A stretch of 64,000 bases of DNA, taken from Methylobacterium sp. WSM2598 (GTDB taxonomy: Bacteria > Pseudomonadota > Alphaproteobacteria > Rhizobiales > Beijerinckiaceae). The notes below the pieces were generated by a model. That model did not search any database. It was not told where the DNA came from and worked only from the letters and a program-made list of their open reading frames with translations. The stretch lies in contig NZ_KB900609.1 of NCBI RefSeq assembly GCF_000379105.1, positions 7,163,345-7,227,344 on the forward strand. Reading direction: 5' to 3'. A program made the translations under genes and the position numbers. Positions 45,600 to 54,407 of this stretch are shown here, piece after piece. Every line of letters starts with the position of its first letter. Within the stretch, counting starts at the first letter, position 1.

Positions 45600-47483
45600 T
45601 CAGCCGCCGCGCCCGCGCACGAGGTAGGGGCGCCGCTCGGCCTCGGCGCGGATCACCGCGGCGCGCACGCGCAGCAGGTCCTTGCGGGAGACGAGGCCGA
45701 CGAGGGCGCCCGTCCGCGGATCGGTCACCGGGATGCGGCCCTGGTCGCTCTCCATCATGACGTCGATGGCCCGCGCCACCACGTCCCGCGGATGCACCAC
45801 CGCCAGGGAGGCGTCGGAGACCCGCTCCTCCAGGCGTTCCCCCGGATGCGCTGCGCCCCGCCCCTCCTCCACCGCCCAGCGCAGGGCATCGGCGCGGGTC
45901 ACGAGCCCGACCGGGCGCCGGGCGGCGTCGACGACCGGGTAGGCCCGGTGGCGCCCCGCCTCGATCGCCGCCAGCGCCTCGGCCACCGGCAGGTCCGCCG
46001 GCAGCACGTCCACCTCGCGCACCATCACCTCGGCGACGCGGGTCAGTTCGTAGGGATCGACGCCGTACTCGCGGGTGACGTGCTGCCCGCGCCGCGCGAT
46101 CTTCTCGGTGAGGATCGAGCGCTTCAGCAGCAGCACCGTCACCGCGTAGGCCGCCACCGTGGCGGCGAGCAGCGGCGCGAGGGCGCGCACCTCGCCGGTC
46201 AGTTCCACGGCGAAGAGCGCCCCCGTGAGCGGGGCCCGCATGGTGCCGCCCAGCATCGCCGCCATGCCGAGGAGCGCCCAGAATCCCGCCTCCCCCGGCA
46301 GGCCGGCGGCGTGGCCGAGGAGCCAGCCCATCGCCCCGCCGAGGATCAGGAGCGGGGCGAGCACGCCGCCGGAGGTCCCCGAGGACAGGGCGACGAGCCA
46401 GATCAGCGCCTTGACGGCGAGGAGGGTGAGGACGGCCCCCGCCCCCGGGCGGCCGCCGAGCAGGTCGGCGATGACGTCGTAGCCGATTCCGAGGGCGCGG
46501 GGCTCGACGAGGCCGCCCGCCCCGACGACGAGGCCCCCGAGGGCCGGCCACCACATCCAGTGGACCGGCAGGCGCTCGAAGGCGTCCTCCAGGCCGTAGA
46601 GCAGCTTGGTGAGCAGGCCGGAGAGCAGGCCCGCCGCGACCCCGAGCCCGGCGCAGGAGAGCAGCCCCCAGCCGGGCAGGTCCGGCACCGCCGCGAAGGG
46701 GAAGAGCGGCCCCGCGCCGAACAGCAGGGGCCGCCAGCCGGTCGCCACCGCGGCGGCCGCCGCGACCGGGATGAAGCTGCGCGGGCGCCACTCGAACAGC
46801 AGCAGCTCCACCGCGAGGAGCAGGGCGGCGACCGGCGTGCCGAAGATCGCCGTCATGCCGGCGGCGGCGCCGGAGACGAGCAGCGTCTTGCGCTCGGCCG
46901 CGCTCAGGTGGAACAGCTGCGCGAAGAGCGAGCCGATCGCCCCGCCCGTCATGATGATCGGTCCCTCGGCGCCGAAGGGGCCGCCGGTGCCGATCGAGAT
47001 GGCCGAGGAGAGCGGCTTCAGCAGCGCCACCTTGGCGGACATCCGGCTGCCGCCGATCAGGATCGCCTCGATCGCCTCCGGGATGCCGTGGCCGCGGATC
47101 TTCTCCGAGCCGAACCGGGCCATCAGCCCGATCACGAGGCCGCCCAGCGCCGGCGCCAGCACCATCCAGGCGCCGCGGGGCGCGCCCGCGAGGCCGGCGG
47201 GCTCCGCGTCGAGGCGCCCGAACCACGCGAGATTCGTGACGAGGCCGATCAGCTTGACCAGCGCCAGGGCCGCGAAGGCCCCGCCCGTCCCCACCACGAG
47301 CGCCATGGCGAGCAGGATCACGACCCGATGGTCGGCGCTGAAATCCGCGAGCGGACGCCGGGCCCGGACGGGGATGGCGTGCCGCCCGGCGGACTGGGCC
47401 GGCCTGCCGTCGGCTTGGGCCGGCCTCCCGGCGGACTGGGCCGGCCTGCCGGCGGCCTGGGCCGGAGCCCTCTGCTGATCCAT
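45600..47483 (-). CDS. clcA: ClC-type chloride channel/antiporter with C-terminal CBS pair
   Basis: A 627-residue membrane protein. The N-terminus is a Pro/Ala/Gln/Gly repeat region (7-residue units such as GRPAQSA, 21-bp DNA units). About ten to twelve helices follow, with selectivity motifs GTGGPFGAEGPIIMTGGA (gating Glu present) and SSGTSGGVLAPLLILGG. Two CBS domains end the protein (VMVREVDVLPADLPVAEALA; AIDVMMESDQGRIPVTDPRT), probably nucleotide sensing. GGAGGG precedes the ATG. It is divergent from a MarR regulator across a palindrome. Confidence 0.92.
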   Translation of the reverse strand: MDQQRAPAQAAGRPAQSAGRPAQADGRPAQSAGRHAIPVRARRPLADFSADHRVVILLAMALVVGTGGAFAALALVKLIGLVTNLAWFGRLDAEPAGLAGAPRGAWMVLAPALGGLVIGLMARFGSEKIRGHGIPEAIEAILIGGSRMSAKVALLKPLSSAISIGTGGPFGAEGPIIMTGGAIGSLFAQLFHLSAAERKTLLVSGAAAGMTAIFGTPVAALLLAVELLLFEWRPRSFIPVAAAAAVATGWRPLLFGAGPLFPFAAVPDLPGWGLLSCAGLGVAAGLLSGLLTKLLYGLEDAFERLPVHWMWWPALGGLVVGAGGLVEPRALGIGYDVIADLLGGRPGAGAVLTLLAVKALIWLVALSSGTSGGVLAPLLILGGAMGWLLGHAAGLPGEAGFWALLGMAAMLGGTMRAPLTGALFAVELTGEVRALAPLLAATVAAYAVTVLLLKRSILTEKIARRGQHVTREYGVDPYELTRVAEVMVREVDVLPADLPVAEALAAIEAGRHRAYPVVDAARRPVGLVTRADALRWAVEEGRGAAHPGERLEERVSDASLAVVHPRDVVARAIDVMMESDQGRIPVTDPRTGALVGLVSRKDLLRVRAAVIRAEAERRPYLVRGRGG

Positions 47484-47504
47484 GTTCCCTCCGCGTCGCG
47501 GGGC

Positions 47505-47533
47505 GGAAATATATCGTGTCACGATATATTTCC
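47505..47533. promoter_or_regulatory. 29-bp perfect palindrome, likely MarR operator
   Basis: GGAAATATATCGTG, a central T, then the exact reverse complement. It lies between divergent clcA (start 47483) and the MarR gene (start 47562), and is strikingly AT-rich in a 73% GC setting. It is the expected binding site of the adjacent regulator and probably overlaps the promoters of both genes. Confidence 0.85.
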
Positions 47534-47561
47534 AGCGCGCGGACCGACGAGGAGGCATGCC

Positions 47562-48017
47562 TTGGCCGAAGAGCCGATTGCGCCGGAGGGCCTGTCGCGC
47601 GCGGAATACGCGGCGCTGGCGGCGTTCCGGTTCCGCCTGAGGCAGTTCCTGGCCTTCAGCGAGGCGGCGGCGCTCGCCGAGGGGCTGCCGCCCCAGCAGC
47701 ACCAGGCGCTGCTCGCCGTGGCGGGTCACGCGGGGGAGCGGCCGCCGACGGTCGGGCTGCTGGTCGAGCAGCTGCTGATCGCGCCCCACAGCGCCGCGGA
47801 GCTGGTGGCGCGGATGGTCGAGGGCGGGTTGCTGGCCAAGACCCGCGGGCGCGCGGACCGGCGGCGGATGGAACTCGCCCTGACGCCGCGGGCCGAGGCG
47901 CTGCTGGCGCGGCTCACGGCGGCGCATCTGCGGGAGCTGAGGAGCCTCGAACCGGCGCTGGTCCGGGCGCTGGGACGCCTCGCCCGGCCGCAGGCCGGCC
48001 CGCAGGCCGGCGGCTGA
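47562..48017 (+). CDS. MarR-family transcriptional regulator
   Basis: A 151-residue winged-helix regulator. The central HTH is GLLVEQLLIAPHSAAELVAR followed by MVEGGLLAKTRGRADRRRME, with the MarR wing (R-x-D-R-R). The start is TTG with GGAGG 6 nt upstream; the nearby ATG at 47557 is out of frame. It is divergent from clcA with a palindromic operator between, so it likely controls both genes. Confidence 0.87.
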   Translation: MAEEPIAPEGLSRAEYAALAAFRFRLRQFLAFSEAAALAEGLPPQQHQALLAVAGHAGERPPTVGLLVEQLLIAPHSAAELVARMVEGGLLAKTRGRADRRRMELALTPRAEALLARLTAAHLRELRSLEPALVRALGRLARPQAGPQAGG

Positions 48018-48252
48018 CCGGGAACAGGCCCGGCGCGAAGGCGCGGGGCTGGAACGCCGGGACACCGCGTCGCGCCCCAGGGGCGGACGAGCCGTTCCCG
48101 GCCCCCGATCCTGCCGCCCGGGGCGGTCGCGGGCGCGGGGCTGAGCGGAGTTGCGCCGGGCAACTCTGCCTAGCTCTTGTTCTCGCATCAATTTCCGCTG
48201 ACGCGGTCCTTCGGGCCGCCGCCGAAAAGGTGACCCCTTCGGCGAATGATGC

Positions 48253-50898
48253 TTAGCGCCGGCCCGCCTGGCGGAGCAGCAGGTTCATCACCAGGGCGGT
48301 CCAGCCGGTCTGGTGCGAGGCGCCGAGGCCGCGGCCGCTGTCCCCGTCGAAGAACTCGTGGAACAGGAGCGGCTCCCCGTCGCCGAAGACCGGCGGCGGG
48401 CGGGCGCCGAAGGCGGGCCGGCGGCCCTCCGCGTCCTTCGTGAACAGGGCGATGAGCCGGTCCTCCAGCGCGTCCGCGATGGCGCTCAGCGTGCGCAGGT
48501 CCCCGGAGCCGGTCGGGTACTCGACCAGGAAATCGTCGCCGTAATAGGCGTGGAAGCGGCGCAGGGATTCGACGATCAGGTAGTTCATCGGCATCCAGAC
48601 CGGCCCGCGCCAGTTCGAGTTGCCGCCGAACATGTTGGAGGTCGAGTCGGCCGGGTCGTACCGGACCGTGAAGGAGGCCCCGAAGGCGTCGAGGGCGTAG
48701 GGCTGCGCCTCGTGCACCTTCGAGAGGGAGCGCACGCCGAAGGGCGACAGGAACTCGCTCTCGTCGAGCATGCGCCGCAGCAGCGCCTTCATGCGGTGGC
48801 CGCGCAGCAGCGAGAGCAGCTTGCGGTCGCCGACGCCGCCTTCCGTCCAGCGCGAGACGAGCCGCGCGAGGTGGGGCCGGTGCTCCAGCACCCAGTTGAG
48901 GCGCCGGGCGAAGTCCGGCAGGCGCTGGAGCATGCCGGGCTCGATCACCTCGACGGCGAAGAGCGGCACCAGCCCGACCATCGAGCGCACCCGCAGCGGG
49001 ATCATGCCGCCGTCCGGCATGTCGACCTCGTCGTAGTAGAACTGATCCTCCTCGTCCCAGAGCCCGAATCCCTCGCCGCCCATGTCGGTCATCGCCTCGG
49101 CGATGAGCAGGAAATGCTCGAAGAACTTCGAGGCCGTGCTCTCGTAGACGTCGTTGTGGAGCGCCAGTTCGAGGGCGATGCGCATCATGTTGAGGGCGTA
49201 CATCGCCATCCAGGCGGTGCCGTCGGCCTGGTGGACGATGCCGAAGCCCGGGGGCGGCCGGGAGCGGTCGAAGACGCCGACGTTGTCGAGCCCGAGGAAG
49301 CCGCCCTGGAAGACGTTGCGGCCGGTGGCGTCCTTGCGGTTCACCCACCAGGTGAAGTTGATCAGGAGCTTGTGGAACACGCCCTCCAGGAAGGCGAGGT
49401 CGCCGCGCCCGCCCCGGCGCTCCCGGTCGATCTCGAAGACCCGGAAGGTCGCCCAGGCATGGACCGGCGGGTTGGTGTCGCCGAACTCCCACTCGTAGGC
49501 CGGCAGCTGCCCGTTCGGGTGCATGTACCATTCGCGGGTGAGCAGCAGCAGCTGGCCCTTGGCGAAGCCCGGATCGAGGAGGGCGAGGGGCAGGCAGTGG
49601 AAGGCGAGGTCCCAGGCCGCGAACCAGGGATATTCCCATTTGTCCGGCATCGAGAGCACGTCGGCGGCGGCGAGGTGGCGCCAGGCGGCGTTGCGGCCGC
49701 AGGCCCGCTCCCGCGGCGGCTCGGGCTGGAGCGGGTCGCCGGCGAGCCAGCGGCGGACGTCGTAGCGGTAGAGCTGCTTCGTCCAGATCAGGCCCGCGGC
49801 GGCCTGCCGGAAGATCGCCCGCCGGTCGGGATCCTCGATCCCGTCCTGGAGATCCTCGTAGAAGGCATCGGCCTCCGCGACGCGCTGGGCGAGCACGGCG
49901 TCCTCCCGGTCGACGGGGCGCGGGCGCGGGCCTGCCGCGAGGCGCAGGCGGACCGTCGCGCGCTCGCCGGGGCGCAGGCGGAACCGGTAGTGCAGGCCGA
50001 GCTTGGTGCCGCCCTCCTCCGACACGGCGGCGCGGTCGCCCTCGATCAGGGCCGCGTGGATGCCGTCCTTGAACGGCCCGGGCGCGTCGGGCCGGCCGGC
50101 GTGGCGGCGCAGGTTGGTGTCGTTCTCGCAGAACAGCAGGCGCGGCGCGCCCTCGTAGCTGAGCCGGTAGGCGCCGAGCCGCGGATGCGCGCAGGCGACG
50201 GAGCCGTCCGGCAGCGCCGCGAGGCGCGGCCTCGCCTCGGATCCCTGCGCCTCCCAGGACCAGGTGTTGCGGTACCAGACCTGCGGCACGAGGTGGAGGT
50301 CGGCCGGGTCCGGCCCGCGATTGACCGCGGTGACGCGCAGGTGGATGTCGGCGATGTCGGCCTTGGCGTACTCGACGGCGACGTCGAAGAAGCGGTCATC
50401 CGCGAAGAGGCCGGTCTCCTCGATCTCGAATTCGGGCCGGTCGCGCCCGCGCCGCAGGCTCTCGGCGAGGAGGGCCTCGTAGGGGTACGGATCCTGCGGG
50501 TAGCGGTAGAGGAACTTGAGGTAGGCGTGGCTCGGCACGGCGTCGAGGTAGTGGTAGATCTCCTTGACGTCCTCGCCGTGATTGCCCTCCTGGTTGGTCA
50601 GGCCGAACAGGCGCTCCTTGAGGATGCGGTCGCGGCCGTTCCAGAGGGCGAGCGCGACGCAGAGGAAGCCGCGGTCGTCGCAGATCCCGGCGAGGCCGTC
50701 CTCGCCCCAGCGATAGGCGCGCGAGCGCGCCTCCTCGTGGGTGAGGGCGCGCCACGCATCGCCGTCGCGGCTGTAATCCTCGCGGACGGTGCCCCACTGC
50801 CTCTCGCTGAGATACGGTCCCCAGAGGGACCACGCCCGCTCGCCCCGGCCCTGCTCGGCGATGCGCCGCCGCTCGGCCCAACGATCCACCCCGTCCAC
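48253..50898 (-). CDS. GH63/MGH1-like glucosidase
   Basis: An 881-residue soluble glycosidase of the mannosyl-oligosaccharide glucosidase-like group. Signature blocks: YHYLDAVPSHAYLKFLYRYP, YPWFAAWDLAFHCLPLALLD, QLPAYEWEFGDTNPPVHAWA, NSNWRGPVWMPMNYL and a C-terminal LFHEFFDGDSGRGLGASHQT. The catalytic acids of the (alpha/alpha)6 barrel are likely in WDLAFH and HEFFDGD. No signal peptide, so cytoplasmic; bacterial homologues act on small alpha-glucosides such as glucosylglycerate or trehalose-like compounds, but the substrate cannot be assigned here. Confidence 0.88.
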   Translation of the reverse strand: MDGVDRWAERRRIAEQGRGERAWSLWGPYLSERQWGTVREDYSRDGDAWRALTHEEARSRAYRWGEDGLAGICDDRGFLCVALALWNGRDRILKERLFGLTNQEGNHGEDVKEIYHYLDAVPSHAYLKFLYRYPQDPYPYEALLAESLRRGRDRPEFEIEETGLFADDRFFDVAVEYAKADIADIHLRVTAVNRGPDPADLHLVPQVWYRNTWSWEAQGSEARPRLAALPDGSVACAHPRLGAYRLSYEGAPRLLFCENDTNLRRHAGRPDAPGPFKDGIHAALIEGDRAAVSEEGGTKLGLHYRFRLRPGERATVRLRLAAGPRPRPVDREDAVLAQRVAEADAFYEDLQDGIEDPDRRAIFRQAAAGLIWTKQLYRYDVRRWLAGDPLQPEPPRERACGRNAAWRHLAAADVLSMPDKWEYPWFAAWDLAFHCLPLALLDPGFAKGQLLLLTREWYMHPNGQLPAYEWEFGDTNPPVHAWATFRVFEIDRERRGGRGDLAFLEGVFHKLLINFTWWVNRKDATGRNVFQGGFLGLDNVGVFDRSRPPPGFGIVHQADGTAWMAMYALNMMRIALELALHNDVYESTASKFFEHFLLIAEAMTDMGGEGFGLWDEEDQFYYDEVDMPDGGMIPLRVRSMVGLVPLFAVEVIEPGMLQRLPDFARRLNWVLEHRPHLARLVSRWTEGGVGDRKLLSLLRGHRMKALLRRMLDESEFLSPFGVRSLSKVHEAQPYALDAFGASFTVRYDPADSTSNMFGGNSNWRGPVWMPMNYLIVESLRRFHAYYGDDFLVEYPTGSGDLRTLSAIADALEDRLIALFTKDAEGRRPAFGARPPPVFGDGEPLLFHEFFDGDSGRGLGASHQTGWTALVMNLLLRQAGRR

Positions 50899-50976
50899 GG
50901 CGCTCCATCCGGCTTGCGGGACGGGGCGCGGGCCTCCGGCGCCCGCCCCTCCCGGGCCGCCGCCGATGCATTTTCA

Positions 50977-51059
50977 ACGCCAAGGCTTCCGGAGCGCCAA
51001 GGCTTCCGGAGCGCCAAGGCTTCTGGAGCGCCAAGGCTTCTTCACCGCCAAGGCTCCGG
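50977..51059. repeat. five tandem copies of a 17-bp unit
   Basis: Units based on AGCGCCAAGGCTTCCGG, the last two degenerate. It lies between the glycosidase start and the next gene, in a 200-bp gap with no coding signal. Confidence 0.85.
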
Positions 51060-51098
51060 GGTGGAGGCGCCCGCGCCGCCCGCTCCGGCGAACGAGGC

Positions 51099-51470
51099 TC
51101 AGCGGGCCGCCTGCCGGTGGTGGCGACGGACGGCGTGGCGGCGGGCCGGCGGCGCGGCGGCGCGCATGCGGCGCGGGCGCAGCGCCGGGGCCTCGGTCCC
51201 GGGCGTCACGCCGGCCTGGACGCCCTCGTAGACGCCCCGGCCCGTGCGCGCCCGGTAGGCGGCGCCCGCGTAGTCGCCGGGGGTCGGCGGGGTGCCGGGC
51301 TGCGAGAAGCTGGTCTCGGGCCGGTAGGCCGGCCCCCAGCCGATCTCGTCGCCGCCCGCCGGATCGGGGCCGGGAATGCCCGTGACGTAGCCGACGCTCT
51401 GGGCCGAGGCCGGACCCGCCAACCCGCCGAGGGCGAGGGCGGCGGCGAGGACGAGGACGGGACGCAGCAT
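51099..51470 (-). CDS. secreted hypothetical protein
   Basis: A 123-residue protein with a signal peptide (MLRPVLVLAAALALGGLAGP, cleavage near ASA-Q at residue 24). The mature part is Gly/Pro/Thr rich and ends in a basic His/Arg tail (RRHAVRRHHRQAAR). No family recognised. It lies 16 bp after another small secreted gene, likely co-transcribed. Confidence 0.65.
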   Translation of the reverse strand: MLRPVLVLAAALALGGLAGPASAQSVGYVTGIPGPDPAGGDEIGWGPAYRPETSFSQPGTPPTPGDYAGAAYRARTGRGVYEGVQAGVTPGTEAPALRPRRMRAAAPPARRHAVRRHHRQAAR

Positions 51471-51486
51471 GGCGGAATCCTGACGC

Positions 51487-51837
51487 TCAGTAAGGCACGC
51501 TGCCTAGGACGTAGGCGGCCGGGCGGGGCCGGCGGTTGAGCGGCCCCTCGCTGATCTGGTCGTCGTAGTAGCCGAACCCGGTCGGCCCGAAGGCGCCGCC
51601 GTTCTGGACATGCGCGACCGGAACCGCCCGCACCGCCACCAGCGGCGCGCCGCTCGGGACGGCGAAGGGGTCGACGCGCAGCACCACGGGACCGCGCGCC
51701 GCCGCGCGGGCGTAGACGTCCTGGCGCGCGGCCGCCTCGGGCCGCACGCGCAGGGTCAGCGGAGCCTCCCGGGCCGTCTGGGCCGCGGCGGGGCCGGCGA
51801 GGCCGGCGGCGACGAGGAGGAGAAGGGGGCGAGGCAC
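51487..51837 (-). CDS. secreted hypothetical protein
   Basis: A 116-residue protein with a signal peptide (MPRPLLLLVAAGLAGPAAAQ). The mature part has LRVDPFAVPSGAPLVAVRAV and a C-terminal Tyr/Pro-rich segment (GPTGFGYYDDQISEGPLNRR). It has no cysteine. Family unknown. Confidence 0.65.
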   Translation of the reverse strand: MPRPLLLLVAAGLAGPAAAQTAREAPLTLRVRPEAAARQDVYARAAARGPVVLRVDPFAVPSGAPLVAVRAVPVAHVQNGGAFGPTGFGYYDDQISEGPLNRRPRPAAYVLGSVPY

Positions 51838-51934
51838 GGGCCGGGTCCTTGGCGCGGGGGGACGAACTCCTCAACGCGCCGGAACCGCAAGTGTTGCCGG
51901 GAGAGCGCGCCGGGGGACGCGCCGCCGGGGCCGA

Positions 51935-52150
51935 TCAGCCCTTGCTGCGGACCACCACCGCCTGCTCGCGCAGGGCCGGCTCGCAATCGGTCCAGAAGCC
52001 GTTCAGCACGGTCGGCCGGGAATGGCAGCGATAGGCCTCCTCCGGCCCCGGGGCCGGCACCGGATCGCGGGCGACGATCGGGTTCGGCGCGCAGGCGGCC
52101 GGCGCGAGGGCCGCGAGGACCAGGCCGGCGAGGGTCAGCGAACGACGCAT
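51935..52150 (-). CDS. small lipoprotein
   Basis: A 71-residue lipoprotein with signal MRRSLTLAGLVLAALAPAAC, Cys20 as the likely lipid site, and two more cysteines (YRCHSRPTV and FWTDCEPAL) that could pair. An upstream in-frame ATG exists but would spoil the signal peptide. Function unknown. Confidence 0.68.
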   Translation of the reverse strand: MRRSLTLAGLVLAALAPAACAPNPIVARDPVPAPGPEEAYRCHSRPTVLNGFWTDCEPALREQAVVVRSKG

Positions 52151-52307
52151 GGAAGAACCCGGGGGGTTGAGGAACGGCAGCGTGGCCGCAACCCTGCCGC
52201 TCCGCCCCGCTCCGATCAAGGCGCGCCCGGGACCGGCGCGGCCCGAGCCGGGCTTTCACCCCGCCCTGTCACCGCGCGGCCACAAGGCCCCGCCCGGCTC
52301 ATCCGCC

Positions 52308-52417
52308 ATCCGGTTGCTTGCGTCGCCATCTCCCATTGCGGCCATGCGGATGTCGGCTTCGCTCAGTCGCCGCGCAGGCTTGGGATCCGGGATCCGCTTC
52401 GATCAAGCGGATCCCGG
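52308..52417. repeat. interspersed repeat, locus 5, with 13-bp hairpin
   Basis: Shared units CCATGCGGATGTCGGCTTCG and CTCAGTCGCCGCGCAGGCTT are followed by a 13-bp perfect inverted repeat (52387-52399 / 52105-equivalent arm at 52405-52417, CCGGGATCCGCTT) with a CGATC loop. It ends 2 nt before the aminotransferase stop codon and probably terminates that gene. Confidence 0.82.
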
Positions 52418-52418
52418 C

Positions 52419-53639
52419 TCAGACCGCTTTCTGCAGGGGGACCACGTTGTGCAGGGTGCGCTCCGCCCCCTCGAAGAAGCGGCGGATGTTGCGGGCGGCC
52501 TGGCGGATGCGCTGCTCGTTCTCGACCAGGGCGATGCGCACGAACTCGTCCCCGTGCTCCCCGAAGCCGATGCCCGGCGCCACCGCCACGTCCGCCTTCT
52601 CGACCAGCAGCTTGGAGAATTCGAGGCTGCCGAGGCCGCGGAACTTCTCCGGGATCGGCACCCAGGCGAACATCGAGGCGGAGGGGGCGGGAATCGCCCA
52701 GCCGCATTTCTGGAACGAATCGACCAGCGCGTCGCGCCGCCGCCGGTAGGTGGCGCGCATCTCGTGGATGCAGGCGTCCGGCCCGTTCAGGGCGGCGGTC
52801 GCGGCGACCTGGATCGGCGTGAAGGCGCCGTAATCGAGGTAGGACTTCACGCGCGTCAGGGCCGCGAGCAGCCGCTCGTTGCCGACCGCGAAGCCCATCC
52901 GCCAGCCCGCCATCGAGAAGGTCTTCGACAGGGAGGTGAACTCCACCGTCACGTCGATGGCGCCCGGCACCTGCAGCACGGAGGGCGGCGGGTTGGCGTC
53001 GTCGAAATAGACCTCCGCGTAGGCGAGGTCGGAGAGCAGGATCAGGTCGTGCTTCTTGGCGAAGGCGACGAGGTCCCGGTAGAAGTCGAGGGAGGCGACG
53101 TAGGCGGTCGGGTTCGAGGGGTAGCAGACCACCAGCGCCACCGGCTTGGGGATCGAGTGCTGCACCGCCCGCTCGACGGCCGGGAAGAAGGCCGGCGTCG
53201 GCTCCGCCGGGACCGAGCGGATCACGCCCCCCGCCATCAGGAAGCCGAAGGCGTGGATCGGGTAGCTCGGATTGGGCACCAGCACCACGTCGCCCGGCGC
53301 CGTGATGGCCTGGGCCATGTTGGCGAAGCCCTCCTTCGAGCCGAGGGTCGCCACGACCTGGGTCTCGGGGTTCAGGCTCACGCCGAAGCGGCGCTGGTAG
53401 TAGCCGGCCTGGGCCCGGCGCAGGCCGGCGATGCCCTTCGAGGCCGAGTAGCGGTCGGTGCGCGGCTTGCCGGCGGTCTCGATCAGCTTCTCGATCACGT
53501 GGCGCGGCGCGTCGAGGTCCGGATTGCCCATGCCGAGATCGATGATGTCGGCGCCGTTGGCGCGGGCGGCGGCCTTGATCCGGTTGACCTGCTCGAAGAC
53601 GTAGGGGGGCAGTCGCTTGATGCGGTGAAAATCGGTCAT
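52419..53639 (-). CDS. alaC: PLP-dependent aminotransferase, AlaC-like
   Basis: A 406-residue fold-type I aminotransferase. The N-terminal LPPYVFEQVNRIKAAARANG and the GMGNPDLDAPRHV motif are typical of AlaC/YfdZ (glutamate-pyruvate transaminase). The PLP lysine is in SLSKTFSMAGWRMGFAVGN, and the pyrimidine-Asp/Tyr blocks YPSNPTAYV and LSDLAYAEVYFD are intact. Alanine synthesis is the likely role; related LL-diaminopimelate aminotransferases are the main alternative. Confidence 0.88.
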   Translation of the reverse strand: MTDFHRIKRLPPYVFEQVNRIKAAARANGADIIDLGMGNPDLDAPRHVIEKLIETAGKPRTDRYSASKGIAGLRRAQAGYYQRRFGVSLNPETQVVATLGSKEGFANMAQAITAPGDVVLVPNPSYPIHAFGFLMAGGVIRSVPAEPTPAFFPAVERAVQHSIPKPVALVVCYPSNPTAYVASLDFYRDLVAFAKKHDLILLSDLAYAEVYFDDANPPPSVLQVPGAIDVTVEFTSLSKTFSMAGWRMGFAVGNERLLAALTRVKSYLDYGAFTPIQVAATAALNGPDACIHEMRATYRRRRDALVDSFQKCGWAIPAPSASMFAWVPIPEKFRGLGSLEFSKLLVEKADVAVAPGIGFGEHGDEFVRIALVENEQRIRQAARNIRRFFEGAERTLHNVVPLQKAV

Positions 53640-53886
53640 CGGCCGGATCCTGATCGGCGCCGCCTCCCGGGGCGCCCGTCGCGGGGTCGTTCGTCCGGCG
53701 GGTGCAGCGCCGCCGGAGCCGTCCTGATTAGCGGTGTTCCGGCCGCGGCGGAACTGTCATTCCCTCCGACCGAGGTCGAATTCCGCGCGGGTGTGGTTCG
53801 CGGACCTGTCGCAGATCTCTGCCAGAAGGCCGGCAAGACACCCGCAGGAGCCGCCAAGCGACCCGGACGCCCCGCGCCTCCCGGCC

Positions 53887-54219
53887 TCACGGGGCCGGCT
53901 TCGCCGCCGCCCCGGCCCCGGCCGCGTCCCTGCCCTTGGCCTCGTTGCGGCGGCGGCTGGCGTCGAGCTCGGCCTCCAGGTCCTTCACGCCCGCGGCCGA
54001 CTTCGCCCGCACCGGGCGCGGCGGGGCCGAGGTGCCGACCGGCACGTAGTCGATGTCCGGGTGCCGGGACCGGGCGACGAAGTCAGGCGCCTCGACCGGC
54101 TTCGGGGCCGGGACGATCGCCCGCGCGGCGTCGCGCACGGGATTCGACCCGTCGAGGACGCAGGCCGAGAGCGCCGGGGCGAGGGTGAGGAGGAGGGCAC
54201 GACGCAGCGGGAAGCGCAT
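53887..54219 (-). CDS. small lipoprotein
   Basis: A 110-residue lipoprotein with signal RRALLLTLAPALSAC (Cys20 in LSAC). The mature part is polar, with VEAPDFVARSRHPDIDYVPV then GTSAPPRP, and a helical basic C-terminus (LEAELDASRRRNEAKGRDAA). I recognise no named family. The upstream gap to phaC contains three 11-bp tandem units (GGGTATGGGCA). Confidence 0.7.
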   Translation of the reverse strand: MRFPLRRALLLTLAPALSACVLDGSNPVRDAARAIVPAPKPVEAPDFVARSRHPDIDYVPVGTSAPPRPVRAKSAAGVKDLEAELDASRRRNEAKGRDAAGAGAAAKPAP

Positions 54220-54407
54220 GGGAACCTGGACGGTGGGATCGCGGCGGTGGAACCTGGGCAGTGCAGCGCGGGCAGGGTATGGGCAGGGTATGGGCAGGGT
54301 ACTTGGGAAACCCGGTTCGGCATCTGGCAGAATCCGGTTGTGAGGCGTTAGTTTGTCCGAAAGGCGGCTTGGCCCGGCAGGGGCGGCCGAGTGGGAGGGA
54401 GTAGCGC

